NCBI GenBank assembly: GCA_902764345.1
Contig: CACWVT010000006.1
Span: forward strand, 1-64,000
Length of the DNA: 64,000 nucleotides
Direction: 5' to 3'
Source of the DNA: an uncultured Ruminobacter sp.
Lineage (GTDB): Bacteria > Pseudomonadota > Gammaproteobacteria > Enterobacterales > Succinivibrionaceae
Shown piece by piece: positions 1 through 8,665 of this stretch. Positions within the stretch are counted from its first letter, which is position 1, and the number at the start of each line of letters is the position of its first letter. Under the pieces are notes generated by a model, which was given only the letters and a program-made list of their open reading frames with translations, was not told where the DNA came from and made no database searches. The position numbers and the translations under genes were made by a program.

Positions 1-1697
1 GAGGTTGACATCCTTCGGCCTTCTTCGAGTTCCGAGGCAAGCAGGAATCGTTTGCCTTTCAGTTCAGCCAGCTCCGGCTTAACATTTCTGCGGCATTCGG
101 CGGTCAGCACATCCGCTGAAATAACTCCGGCATAGGATCCCATAGCTCCGCCAACCGAATTCCACCATGTGGATTTACCGTTGCGTCCTACACCAAAGGA
201 AATGAAAATTCCTTCATGGAAGACTTCTCCGATAAGGCAAAGACCGGATCCTCGATGCAGATATTCGATTTTTTCCTGATTGCTTTCGCACACTCTGTCC
301 ACAAAGTCGAGCCACAGATCTTTGCCTTTATCCCCGGGAGCATAAGCTGTTATCTGGGTGATAAGGTCAGCCGGATCGTGATCTCTGCGGCCGGCCAGAC
401 CCTTGGTAAGGTCGTAGGTGCCGTCCGGGCAGTTCAGCAGAAACGGATGACTGTCGATAGCACTGATGGAAACCTCCACCAATGGCTTAACCGCTGTTAA
501 AGCACCGTTAACATACTTGATATCCCGTCGCTGACAGGCAAAGCTCCTGTATGTAATGGCATTGTTGTATTTCAGATATGCATCAGCCTGAGTGAAATTT
601 TGGATAGCCTTTTTAAGGGCTTTCCCACCTGCGGCGAGAGCTTCCTCCGAAAATCCGCTTTTGATGAGTTCCTTCTCGGCGGTTTCAAGTTTATCCCCGG
701 CTTCGGCAAGCTGACGATCAAGGAAGTTCAGCATGACACCCATGGCTTTTGATTTTGACTCTACCCAGCGGTTGGTTTCATAGACTATGAAGTCTGTGTT
801 GGGGCTGTATGCCAGCTCATTGGCGCAGTCTCTCGCCAGCACCTTAGCCTGTCCCACGTCGGAATAGTCCGAAGGCTGCAGAGTGCTTTCCGGCTTATAT
901 TTCTCCGGCGGTACATACCCAGGCTGACCCTGAACCTTTTTGGCAAAACGCTGGGCGCTTGCCCAGACCTTTCCGAGTTCCTCATCTGAGAGAGGCGGGT
1001 TACATCTGTCGGCTTCCTCCATAAAGATTTTGAAAGCTTCCTCGGTAGAGCCGTATCGCTTAACAATCTTTCCGGCAAAACGGCTCATGGTGGCATTGCG
1101 TCTGCCTTCCTCTATGACGATCTTTTTGCCGTAACTGCCCTGGGGCATGTCGGCATCAAACTCATCATCGCCAAGAAATTCATTCAGAGTTTTGGTTCCG
1201 GAGAAGAATTCCACCTGCGGATTTTCAGTTCCGTAGAAGAAGTGGGCAGAATCCATTGATTGCGGATCAAAATACGGGAATAATTCATGAGCTCGTTCCT
1301 TTAGGCGTTTCAGCTGTTCGGCATCCTTTATTGAATCCGTAAGAAAGCCTATGTGGAATTTAGGTCTGGCTGCTTTCCCGTTCTTGGCTTTCATATGATG
1401 ACGGCTGTAATGAACCCAGAAAGGTACATCGGGAAAAGCGGCTGCCACGTCCTTCGGAGTGATCCAGTCTTTCGGATCATCTGAATGTGTGTTGTCACAG
1501 TCTCCGGCACAGCAGTTGCTGCTGATGAAATTCTTGGTATTCCGATAGCTGTTCCTGTACTCTGCACAGACGTAATCTTTGGAAACGGCGCGGATCAGGG
1601 ACTCCGTGTCGGACACTTCAATTTTGTTGGGATACAGACAGTTGGTTTTATTCCCTCTGCAGTCCGCGCTGTATAAGATAAATACTGGCTTTGTCAC
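1..1697 (-). CDS. Phage-type primase-helicase (PriCT/D5-like), 3' end beyond the window
   Basis: About 565 codons are visible; the C-terminus lies left of base 1. The protein would prime and unwind DNA for replication of the phage-like element. Start is GTG at 1697, directly after the upstream stop and 7 nt behind a strong AGGAGG. Residues about 1-180 look like an archaeo-eukaryotic-type primase domain, with an acidic GDCDNTHSDD stretch near residue 65. Residues about 190-255 (RRNATMSRFAGKI onward) match the primase C-terminal PriCT_1 helical domain. The region from about 440 matches the D5 N-terminal/P4-family helicase entry, and a Walker A motif GVGRNGKST lies near residues 501-509. It is last in the leftward replication operon. 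Domain assignment is by motif recognition; the order fits phage primase-helicases. Confidence 0.85.
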   Translation of the reverse strand, partial: MTKPVFILYSADCRGNKTNCLYPNKIEVSDTESLIRAVSKDYVCAEYRNSYRNTKNFISSNCCAGDCDNTHSDDPKDWITPKDVAAAFPDVPFWVHYSRHHMKAKNGKAARPKFHIGFLTDSIKDAEQLKRLKERAHELFPYFDPQSMDSAHFFYGTENPQVEFFSGTKTLNEFLGDDEFDADMPQGSYGKKIVIEEGRRNATMSRFAGKIVKRYGSTEEAFKIFMEEADRCNPPLSDEELGKVWASAQRFAKKVQGQPGYVPPEKYKPESTLQPSDYSDVGQAKVLARDCANELAYSPNTDFIVYETNRWVESKSKAMGVMLNFLDRQLAEAGDKLETAEKELIKSGFSEEALAAGGKALKKAIQNFTQADAYLKYNNAITYRSFACQRRDIKYVNGALTAVKPLVEVSISAIDSHPFLLNCPDGTYDLTKGLAGRRDHDPADLITQITAYAPGDKGKDLWLDFVDRVCESNQEKIEYLHRGSGLCLIGEVFHEGIFISFGVGRNGKSTWWNSVGGAMGSYAGVISADVLTAECRRNVKPELAELKGKRFLLASELEEGRRMST

Positions 1698-2234
1698 TTA
1701 AATTCCTCCTTCTTCAATAACAATTTCCCTTTCACGACCATCAAGATCCATTCGGAGTTGCCTCATTTCTCCTTTCCAGTAAGGCTTGATAAATACCTTC
1801 TTGCCGTCTGAGTAATGACGCCAGTGACCGATTACGTACCAGATCGGGGTATGTCGGGTAAAACCGCTTTTGCCCTTGAATGAGGTCTGTTCAAGGTCTT
1901 CAGCAGTAATGACGTGCTTTTTGATGTAACGCACAACACGTCTTTTCTTTCCGCCTTTACGTGGTCTGGTGTCCATTACCGGCTCGGTTTTAGGGTGACT
2001 GAACACCTCCTTAACAGTTGGGTGAAGCAGTGCCAGCTGAATACCGTACCAGGTGGTAAGACATTCATATCCTGCGGAAACAAAATCCTGTACCGGAATC
2101 CTCCCCATGCGATTTCTTACTTCTGCACTGCTGTAATTGCCAATCACTCCGCAATTTGACATGAGCACAAAATCAACACCGTAAAACACAAGAATCGGTA
2201 TAAAGAATTTATGCCCCATAAACTCCGTTACCAC
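1698..2234 (-). CDS. Conserved phage hypothetical protein
   Basis: 178 residues, function unknown. It overlaps the end of the upstream gene by a few bases and its TAA touches the primase GTG, so it is translated within the replication operon. The N-terminus is hydrophobic (FFIPILVFYGVDFVLM) but does not look like a clean membrane segment. The middle has a basic patch (RPRKGGKKRRVVRYIKK). The C-terminal part contains a WYVIGHWRHYSDGKKVFIKP motif that recurs, from memory, at the C-terminus of small hypothetical proteins in phage replication modules of gut bacteria. No catalytic motif is evident. A nucleic-acid-binding role would fit the basic patch but is only inference. Confidence 0.6.
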   Translation of the reverse strand: MVTEFMGHKFFIPILVFYGVDFVLMSNCGVIGNYSSAEVRNRMGRIPVQDFVSAGYECLTTWYGIQLALLHPTVKEVFSHPKTEPVMDTRPRKGGKKRRVVRYIKKHVITAEDLEQTSFKGKSGFTRHTPIWYVIGHWRHYSDGKKVFIKPYWKGEMRQLRMDLDGREREIVIEEGGI

Positions 2235-3130
2235 AGCACCGACATCTGCTTAATACGCTCGATATAATCCGGGTATATGACAACGCGGTATGTAACAAGC
2301 TGACCGAACGGCTTATCTCTTTCATCCACTGTAATTTCGCAGTCAAGAAGAGGTACGTTTCCTGAGAAGAAGAGATCTGACGGAATACCGCCCTTATCAA
2401 GCATTTCCCTGGAGCAGAACTGTTTCCAGAACTTGGATATGGCCTCATCGTCTTTGGATTTAAGATGTATGCGGTCAGTAGGACGGCTTTGAGAGATATC
2501 CCGCCACACTTCATCACGAACTTCATCCTTCAGAGGGGGCATGGAAACGCAGTTAAGGGCAGAATTTTCAAAGGTTACATTGCGCTTCTTATTGAATTCT
2601 GCTCTCTTCTTAACGAGATCTTTATAAGAAACACCTTTACGCTTAACCGACTCTGCACACTCAGCCGCAATCTGATCAAATACAGAATCCGGCATAGTGG
2701 CAAAAAGATGAGACATCTTCCTGTATTCATCAATGGTTAAAATGCTGGCGAGCCCATTAAGCATCGCCTCTTTCATTTCATCTCTGCTCTTAAATGGCGA
2801 ATTTAAACAGGTCATTAGTCCACAACCTCCGCTGTTAACCACGAACTTCAAAGCTCGGAGCATGGTCTCGAGCTCGCAGTCGCCGCCCAGGTACACCTCG
2901 AATTCGGCGGTGTTGCCGTTCTCGGCGCGGAATCTCTTCACGAACATGTCAGTACCGCCAAGATCTTTGATGCGGATGTAGGTACGGCTTCCGCAGCTGG
3001 CATCACCGCCCTTAAAGCCGTTGGTGCCGACTTCCACTTCGATGGTGTTGGCACTGGCAACCTCACGGGTAAATGTGGTGATCTTGGTTCCGTCCGGCAG
3101 AACTCTCTGTTTTTCCTTAATTTCAAACAT
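2228..3130 (-). CDS. Hypothetical phage protein with two distinct halves
   Basis: 300 residues. The first ~100 residues (starting FEIKEKQRVLPDGTKITTFT, with a later YIRIKDLGGTDMFV and LGGDCELETMLRALKFV) resemble a small stand-alone hypothetical protein common in gut phage-like elements. The rest is a separate, mainly helical region with no motif I recognise. The gene heads the last transcription unit of the leftward module: a 53-bp promoter-like repeat (3188-3240) lies about 58 bp upstream, shared with the unit at 9174. It overlaps the next gene by 7 bp. The two-part structure may be a domain fusion. Function unknown. Confidence 0.6.
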   Translation of the reverse strand: MFEIKEKQRVLPDGTKITTFTREVASANTIEVEVGTNGFKGGDASCGSRTYIRIKDLGGTDMFVKRFRAENGNTAEFEVYLGGDCELETMLRALKFVVNSGGCGLMTCLNSPFKSRDEMKEAMLNGLASILTIDEYRKMSHLFATMPDSVFDQIAAECAESVKRKGVSYKDLVKKRAEFNKKRNVTFENSALNCVSMPPLKDEVRDEVWRDISQSRPTDRIHLKSKDDEAISKFWKQFCSREMLDKGGIPSDLFFSGNVPLLDCEITVDERDKPFGQLVTYRVVIYPDYIERIKQMSVLW

Positions 3131-3187
3131 AAAAACTCCAATGAAAATTGTTGATAAAACCGGAGCGTTTTTTGGTGCTCCTACTAT

Positions 3188-3240
3188 CTACTGGACGTGA
3201 GGGGCGATTTTGAGCGGAACTATTTTGAAAATTTTTTCTA
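3188..3240 (-). promoter_or_regulatory. Promoter-like repeat, copy 1
   Basis: Ungapped alignment with 9218-9270 gives about 80% identity over 53 bp: shared ctactggac, tgag and ttttgagcggaa blocks followed by an AT-rich tail. Read on the minus strand the AT-rich tail comes first, like an UP element, and the block ends 58 bp before the gene starting at 3130. The second copy lies 44 bp before the gene at 9174. Same orientation and similar distance to two gene starts argue for a shared promoter or operator; no standard -35/-10 pair is clear. Confidence 0.5.
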
Positions 3241-3299
3241 AAAGGTTAAGAAATGAGCGAATTGAGACTGTATGTTTGAAAAAGGCTTGGAGGTAGACA

Positions 3300-3337
3300 A
3301 CTTGATCGGTAGAGACCGACCAAGTTACCGATAAAGA
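3300..3337. repeat. Degenerate copy of the polymerase-3'-end hairpin
   Basis: ACTTGATCGGTA, a 14-nt loop containing GACCGACCAAG, then TACCGAT with a decayed end. It corresponds base for base to the perfect hairpin at 4852-4889, and like that copy it sits just beyond a relic of the polymerase stop codon. It marks the left flank of the DUF4238 insertion. Confidence 0.7.
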
Positions 3338-3351
3338 TCTTAAGGAGAGAG

Positions 3352-3520
3352 CTAATCTTTCTTGTTGTATTGGGATGTATAACCTGCAGCATGGAGAATC
3401 AAACCAAGGGATACGTCCCATAAGTTTACACACGGCATCAAGACTCATATGAGGATCAGCTTCGATTACCACTTCGTCATGTATGTGCATCGCGCTACTG
3501 CTGTGCGGGAGCGTCTTCAT
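3352..3520 (-). pseudogene. Orphan relic of the 3' end of a phage DNA polymerase gene
   Basis: Read leftward this gives MKTLPHSSSAMHIHDEVVIE and on to KLMGRIPW, which is the end of a family A polymerase including the motif C block HDE, then a frame change, then GYTSQYNKKD and a stop at 3352. It aligns with the polymerase C-terminus at 4897-5010, but here motif C is intact while upstream polymerase sequence is missing. It cannot make a protein alone. Together with the copy at 4897 it flanks the DUF4238 gene as a direct repeat. Confidence 0.75.
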
Positions 3521-3655
3521 TTCAATGGACATGACGGAGGTGTTTGGGCGAAACGGAATGAGTTGGAATGGTAATATCCAAAAATTATGTGATATTTCGA
3601 GGTATCCATGATATGCTGACAGTTAAATGAAAGCTTTGCGGTACTGGAGGTGTTA

Positions 3656-4711
3656 ATGATTAACAGCCACTATATTCCTAGACTGATTCTAAAGAAGTTT
3701 AGTGATGATAAAGAGCATTTAATATACGCTGATTTGATTCATCAGAAATGTGAGATTAGAAGATTGGATTCTGTTTTCTCAAAAAAGGGATATTATTCTG
3801 ATGATCTAGAACATGATCTTAGTAAAAGCATTGAATCAAGGTTTGCACAACTTCTTAACGATAATCTGTTAAAGAGTAAGGATCAAATTATTTTAAGCAG
3901 GGAGGAGCTCTTTCTTCTCAAAAAATTCTTATTAATAGGTTCACTTAGAAAGTCTTTTACCCGCGATGAAATTGAAACACGTAATGGATCGGCAGTTGAT
4001 GAATTTGTCTACGAAAGGAATAAAAAATTTTTTGAATCCAGAATGGACGAAATTTTAAAATGCAACACATCTGAAGAACTTCTTAAATTCTGCGACACAA
4101 AGTGCGAGGAGATGATTGATAATGGTCTGTTAAGAGCCATTAAGAGAATTGTCTATGGGTACATGTCTTTCGTTTCTACAGAAATATGCGGGGAAAATTT
4201 GATTATTTCTGACTGTGCATGCGGTTATTGGTACGGTGAAAGACCTTTTGCTAAGTTAGACCTGATTTTCAATTCAAAATCTCCGTATGCCATAGGGCTT
4301 TTAGACAAAATAGATCCTGCAGATTATGTATATTTTCCAATATCGAAACATTTGGGGGTTTTAGCAATCAGTCCTATTTTTAGAAAAGAGTATGGGATAT
4401 TTGATGTAAAAAAATATTCCAAAAATGGTTTAGAGAAAAGATTGGGATTTGATGATAAACATTTGTTAAATGCTCCTGCCGTAACCTTTTCAGAAACAGG
4501 AGTTAGAACTCCAAATAAATACGTGTATAAAAAAACACAATTAAGCTTAAAGAATGCCATCTTTTTTAATATTTTAACTATGCAGACATCATGTAAGTTT
4601 ATAGCCTTTTCTAATTACGAAAAGGTGAAAAGTTCAATAGAATCGTACATCAAAAACCAGGGTATGAAACATGATTTATCTTTTATTGCCAATCATTTTC
4701 GGCATGAGTAA
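3656..4711 (+). CDS. DUF4238 family protein
   Basis: 351 residues; function of the family is not established. The N-terminal INSHYIPRLILKKFSDD matches the hallmark opening of DUF4238 (HYxPxxxLxxF). It is followed by an acidic helical stretch, and by the usual mid-protein block around FVSTEICGENLIISDCACGY. ATG at 3656 is preferred over the in-frame GTG at 3650 because GGAGG (3646-3650) is correctly spaced for the ATG. The gene is opposite in strand to every phage gene around it, is clearly more AT-rich than them, and is bracketed by duplicated polymerase 3' ends. This is the layout of a cargo (moron-like) gene. A defence or superinfection role is a guess from that context. Confidence 0.8.
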   Translation: MINSHYIPRLILKKFSDDKEHLIYADLIHQKCEIRRLDSVFSKKGYYSDDLEHDLSKSIESRFAQLLNDNLLKSKDQIILSREELFLLKKFLLIGSLRKSFTRDEIETRNGSAVDEFVYERNKKFFESRMDEILKCNTSEELLKFCDTKCEEMIDNGLLRAIKRIVYGYMSFVSTEICGENLIISDCACGYWYGERPFAKLDLIFNSKSPYAIGLLDKIDPADYVYFPISKHLGVLAISPIFRKEYGIFDVKKYSKNGLEKRLGFDDKHLLNAPAVTFSETGVRTPNKYVYKKTQLSLKNAIFFNILTMQTSCKFIAFSNYEKVKSSIESYIKNQGMKHDLSFIANHFRHE

Positions 4712-4810
4712 TCTTCGCGAAGGCGTGTTCCTTCAACTACCCTTGAATTTGGGTACCTTCCTTTACGGCCGTTAACACATTAAAAGCAGCAGTGAAATCT
4801 GACAAGTAAT

Positions 4811-4837
4811 CACAGATGTCTTAATGTGGCATCTGTG
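4811..4837 (+). terminator. Hairpin after the DUF4238 gene
   Basis: CACAGATG and CATCTGTG form an 8-bp stem with an 11-nt loop, 100 bp after the DUF4238 stop. No proper T-run follows, so termination is possible but weakly supported. Confidence 0.3.
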
Positions 4838-4851
4838 TTGAATTCCAAATG

Positions 4852-4889
4852 ACTTGATCGGTACAGACCGACCAAGATACCGATCAAGT
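4852..4889. repeat. Perfect 12-bp inverted repeat behind the polymerase gene
   Basis: ACTTGATCGGTA and TACCGATCAAGT pair perfectly around a 14-nt loop. The loop itself contains ACCGACCAAG, a near copy of the arm ACCGATCAAG, so the decamer occurs three times (once inverted). No T-run follows on either strand. It could be a protein-binding site, an RNA-processing hairpin or a recombination site; the degenerate copy is at 3300-3337. Confidence 0.7.
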
Positions 4890-4896
4890 TAAGGCG

Positions 4897-6770
4897 CTAA
4901 TCCTTTTTGTAGTAGGGCGATGTGTAACCGCTGGCGGTAAGGATTAAGCCTTCAGCCCATGGCGGATGTGCATAACTATGCTGCAGCACCGTAAAGTCTT
5001 CATGGCAAAACACAGGATATCTCTTGCCGTTGCCTGGACGATGTTTTCCACGAACTTGGGACCGTAGGATTCGAGACGTTCCCACTTTTTGGTAGCACCG
5101 ATGCCTTCATAGGTAATGCTTTCACCGCCGAACTGGTTCATGCCGATACGAGGTTTAACGTAGGCGAGCTTTCTGCCGGAAGGCAGGGTAATAAACAGCA
5201 TGCCGCTTTTGAACGAGAAAGTGATGCCGTGAGTTTCGGTGGTGGTTCTTTTATTCACTGCTTCCATAACTGCGTTATCCACAGCCCACCAGAATTTCAC
5301 AATATTTGGATTGGCGTTTCTCCAGGCGTTGACGAGGGGCTGTAACTCCTCCTCCTTAAGCCCCATCTCAAGAGCTCCCATGGCCTTTAATGCGCCCATA
5401 CCCCCGCCGTAACCAAGGGCCAGTTCCGCTATTTTCCCTTTTTGCCTCAGATGACCATTGATACCATGCTTTTCCACCGGAACCTTAAACATCTGACTGG
5501 CACTGGCGCAATAGATATCACCGCCTTTACGGAATACCTCAGACCGCCATTTTTCACCAGCAAACCACGCAATCACTCGGGCCTCAATGGCTGAAAAGTC
5601 CGCTACATAAAAGAGCTTTCCCTTCGGAGGCACAAAGGCTGTTCTTACGAGCTGGGAGAGCGTATCCGGCACATCATCGTAGAGCATAGATACAGCGTCA
5701 TAGTCACCGGTTTTGATAAGCGCACGAGCCTGATCTAAATCGCTCATGCTGTTACGGGCAAGATTCTGCAACTGAATGATTTTGCTTGAGAACCGCCCGG
5801 TGCGATTGGCACCGTAGAAGCTGAAAAGTCCCCTGGCTCTGCCGTCGGCACATACAGCATTCTGCATAGCCTGGTACTTTCTCACTGATGACTTGGCAAG
5901 CTGCTGCCGGAGTGTCAGCACTCTGATGAGTTCCGGCGGGGCATTCTTCATAAGTTCAGCCACGGCTTTCTTATCAAGGCTTTCAGTCATAAGACCGTTA
6001 TTTGCCAGCCAGACCCTCATCTGCTGGACTGAGTTGGGATTTTCAAGCTGAGTAAATTCCCTCATGGCACTTATGAGCTCATTTCGCGAGCGTTCATCAA
6101 TGGCAATCGCCTGACGTACCAGTTCCATGTCGATTTTTACGCCGCGGTCGTTAATCTCCTGGTCGAGGTGGTATTCCTCCCAGACGAAGTCCGGCACCGG
6201 GAACTTACTCAGTCTTTGCTGTATTCCCATCTCAGCTTCCACGTCCCGGATGTTGTAGCGTTTGAACATTTCCCACTTGTCGGGAGCATGGCAGGGGAGA
6301 TTTCTGGTTCTGCCACTGTTTGCCTGAGTAGGGGAGCACGGTTTGCAGAAATAGCGTATGAGCTCCTTTCCTTCCGTGAGTTTCTGCTTATCAAGACCCA
6401 GTACTGCACCTGCTCCTTCGAGTGAGAAGGGAAGACCCAGAGTTGCTGCCCACACCATGTCGCACCGCCAGCCTTCGGGATTGAGATAACCGGTTAGTAA
6501 GCCTAAGTCGCGCAAGTATCTGGACAGACATACACGCTCAAAGTTTGCATGCCACGCCCATTTGATGACGCTGTCATCGGTCACGGCCTTGATGATTTCC
6601 CTGGGAAGTTTTTCTCCGGAGGCGAGATCAGCAAGCTGTACCTCACCACCATCTACACTGTAGGCAAAGAGCAGAATTTCAAAATCGGGAGCCTCGCAGT
6701 AGCGGTAGACTCCGCATTTCCTTAAGTCCTCACTGCTGTATGTTTCGAGATCACAAGATAGTGTTTCCAT
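4897..6770 (-). CDS. Phage family A DNA polymerase with 3' deletion removing motif C
   Basis: The open frame 4944-6770 gives 608 residues. Start ATG at 6770 follows AGGAGA. Exonuclease motifs are present: D7/E9, WHANFERVC near residue 73 and YNIRDVEAE near 172. Polymerase motif A is YVADFSAIEAR with Asp391, and motif B is RQKGKIAELALGYGGG near 442. The frame then ends MKTLRCCSIVMHIRHGLKA instead of VMHIHDE. About 70 bp that should encode HDE and the next ~20 residues are missing. The genuine last residues (AEGLILTASGYTSPYYKKD, stop at 4897) survive in another frame. Loss of the motif C acid should abolish synthesis, though the 3'-5' exonuclease could still fold. The gene is the core of the replication module. 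Confidence 0.9.
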
Positions 6771-6842
6771 AAAATTCTCCTGTCAAAAAAGGGCAGCAGT
6801 CAAAACCACTACCCTTACTAAATCGTTACAAGTTATCTGGTG

Positions 6843-6977
6843 CTACCAGACACGACGCTTTCTGCGTTTCAGGAACTCGGTAAAGAGAAATCCGAGGAAC
6901 TCAAACAGGATTGCTGCCACTACGCCGGTAAACAAACCGGAGCCAAAGCCCATCAGAAAGATTTCACCTGAATCCAT
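6843..6977 (-). CDS. 44-residue single-pass membrane peptide
   Basis: The ATG at 6977 follows a perfect AGGAGG that overlaps the stop codon of the DUF2815 gene, 5 nt upstream. The product is a short polar N-terminus (MDSGEIF), one glycine-rich hydrophobic segment (residues about 8-33, LMGFGSGLFTGVVAAILFEF within it) and a basic tail KRRKRRVW. This layout fits a small inner-membrane peptide with the positive tail inside. The stop codon sits in a small inverted repeat (TCTGGT/ACCAGA). It lies between the ssDNA-binding-like protein and the polymerase, so it is co-expressed with replication functions. No family recognised. Confidence 0.7.
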   Translation of the reverse strand: MDSGEIFLMGFGSGLFTGVVAAILFEFLGFLFTEFLKRRKRRVW

Positions 6978-6985
6978 GATGCCTC

Positions 6986-7534
6986 CTAACCTAAAAAGTC
7001 TTCATCTTCTTCAGTGGCAAAATCACTTTCGGCACTTGCTCTTCCGCCTAACGGCTCACCGTCCTTAATCTTCTGCAGATTGTTAAGACCGCAGGCAATA
7101 CCCTTGTTGCCGTTGGCATTGAAGGCATAGAAGCTGATTGACGCTCTGCCGTAGCAGCCGGAGTAGACTTCAGACTTGTCGAGGATTTCATTCCTGTTGG
7201 CGTCCACCACACCGGGAGCAGTGGTAGAGTTGGCGTTGACGAAATACGCATTGGCGTAAGCAGGATCATCCGGACGTTCCAAATCACCGTCACGAAGCGG
7301 AGTTCTGAGAGTGCTGAGCGCAGGTACGGACTTGGCGTTACCCTTGAGCTTGGACTGACCGTCACGGTAAGCCTCTTCAATGGCAGCCTTGATCTTGCCA
7401 ACGGTTACGGTGTCAGACTTTGGGATGATGAGAGACACACTGAACTTAGGCTTGCCGCCTTCCATAGCCTTTGGTTCCCATACATTTGCATAAGACCATC
7501 TGGTGTTAACACCTGTAATCACTTTTGTAGCCAT
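6986..7534 (-). CDS. DUF2815 phage ssDNA-binding-like protein
   Basis: 182 residues. The opening TGVNTRWSYANVWEPKAMEG with KPKFSVSLIIPK, and the later SEVYSGCYGRASISFYAFN, are characteristic of DUF2815. The family is usually placed near T7 gp2.5-type single-stranded-DNA-binding proteins. The very acidic tail ending EEDEDFLG with an aromatic near the end is typical of SSBs that recruit polymerase or helicase through their C-terminus. It sits between the DUF2800 gene (3-bp gap) and the 44-residue membrane peptide, in the standard DUF2800-DUF2815-polymerase order. It would coat single strands during replication of the element. Confidence 0.88.
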   Translation of the reverse strand: MATKVITGVNTRWSYANVWEPKAMEGGKPKFSVSLIIPKSDTVTVGKIKAAIEEAYRDGQSKLKGNAKSVPALSTLRTPLRDGDLERPDDPAYANAYFVNANSTTAPGVVDANRNEILDKSEVYSGCYGRASISFYAFNANGNKGIACGLNNLQKIKDGEPLGGRASAESDFATEEDEDFLG

Positions 7535-7537
7535 AAT

Positions 7538-8665
7538 TTATTCTTCCTTAAAATCTAAAGATGCACTTGAAACTGCCGGTCTTTTATCGCTCTCCGGTAC
7601 GAGCGTTGGTTTGCCTTTCGACTTGGCAATAAGTCCTGAAAGAAGTTCGTCAAACTTTGCCTTTCCGAGAAGTTTCTGCATGGCGGTGATGCCTATGAGT
7701 TTCTTCTCGAACGGATCGAACCCTGCCTCGCATACAGCCTTGATTACCTTGTCCTCGCTGGTGAATTTTCTAACTGAACGTCCTTCCACGAGCTTCCAGC
7801 CGTGCCATTCCTTACCGCCAATGGCCTGCTTCAAGGCATATTCCTTGATGTCATTTGCCCATGCTGTAAGTTCATCAACCTGGGAAAGGATCACTTCGAT
7901 TTCTATGTCCTCGAGTAGATCTGGAAGTTTGAAATCGTGCTTTGCCAGCAGAATGTTCGCCTCGGCTCTGGCACGGCAGGCGTGTTTGGCTTTACAGAAT
8001 CCGCACCATTCACCGGCGCAGAATTTACCTTCACCGGCAAAAGCCAGACCGGCAATAGGCTTCAGAGTGTTTTCAGCCCATTGGAGGAGTTCTTCCCGGG
8101 AAATCTCCCAGGTGCTGATGTTCTCCCGGCGGGGCTGATAGATGGTCATGCTGACCTTTTCGATGTCATAAAGAACATCGAAGATTTCCAGCGCACCAAG
8201 GGCATAGCACTTCATCTGCGGATTGTTTTCAGCCTCGACAAGAACACCGAGACCGTGCTTGTAATCAACAATTCGGAGTGTTCCATCGGATACAATGATG
8301 CAGTCAGCCGTACCGAATCCCTCCGGTACCCATTGCGAGAAATCAACTCTCTGCTCAATAAGCACCTTCGGATCTGAGCAGGACTTGGCAGCCTCGCTTA
8401 CCAGCTCCAGAACAAAGGAGGCATAGCCGGTGGCGCATTCATCCATCTCCTCGCTGTATCGGGAAAGTTCGGGCGTAGGATCAGTAGCATCCATGCCAAG
8501 GGCTGTTTTCAGCTTGAACTCGCAGAGCGCGTGAGCCTCTGTTCCCTCTGCAGCAAACTCGCTGGCTCCGTCTCCCGGAAACTGCTCACATAAGCGGACA
8601 GAGGGCGGGCACATCAGCCAGCGGTGTGATGCCGAGGCTGACAGGATTGCGTGGGAATCAGGCAT
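7538..8665 (-). CDS. DUF2800 family (RecB-like nuclease fold) phage protein
   Basis: 375 residues from ATG 8665, which overlaps the upstream stop and has GGAGG about 9 nt before it; longer in-frame openings are the neighbour's coding sequence. MPDSHAILSASASHRWLMCP is the typical DUF2800 start. Conserved blocks resemble a PD-(D/E)XK nuclease: GTEAHALCEF, IEQRVDFSQWVPEGFGTADC with IVDYKHGLGV (Asp...Asp-x-Lys), and a C-terminal cysteine set (CAGEWCGFCKAKHAC) as in the Fe-S-cluster RecB/AddB-type group. Likely a recombination or end-processing nuclease paired with the DUF2815 SSB. The nuclease call rests on motifs only. Confidence 0.85.
   Translation of the reverse strand: MPDSHAILSASASHRWLMCPPSVRLCEQFPGDGASEFAAEGTEAHALCEFKLKTALGMDATDPTPELSRYSEEMDECATGYASFVLELVSEAAKSCSDPKVLIEQRVDFSQWVPEGFGTADCIIVSDGTLRIVDYKHGLGVLVEAENNPQMKCYALGALEIFDVLYDIEKVSMTIYQPRRENISTWEISREELLQWAENTLKPIAGLAFAGEGKFCAGEWCGFCKAKHACRARAEANILLAKHDFKLPDLLEDIEIEVILSQVDELTAWANDIKEYALKQAIGGKEWHGWKLVEGRSVRKFTSEDKVIKAVCEAGFDPFEKKLIGITAMQKLLGKAKFDELLSGLIAKSKGKPTLVPESDKRPAVSSASLDFKEE

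Noticed and set aside
3188..3532. 114-residue open frame on the minus strand
   Set aside because: Its first part is the polymerase motif C relic and the rest runs frame-shifted through the hairpin and promoter-like repeat; it is not a gene.
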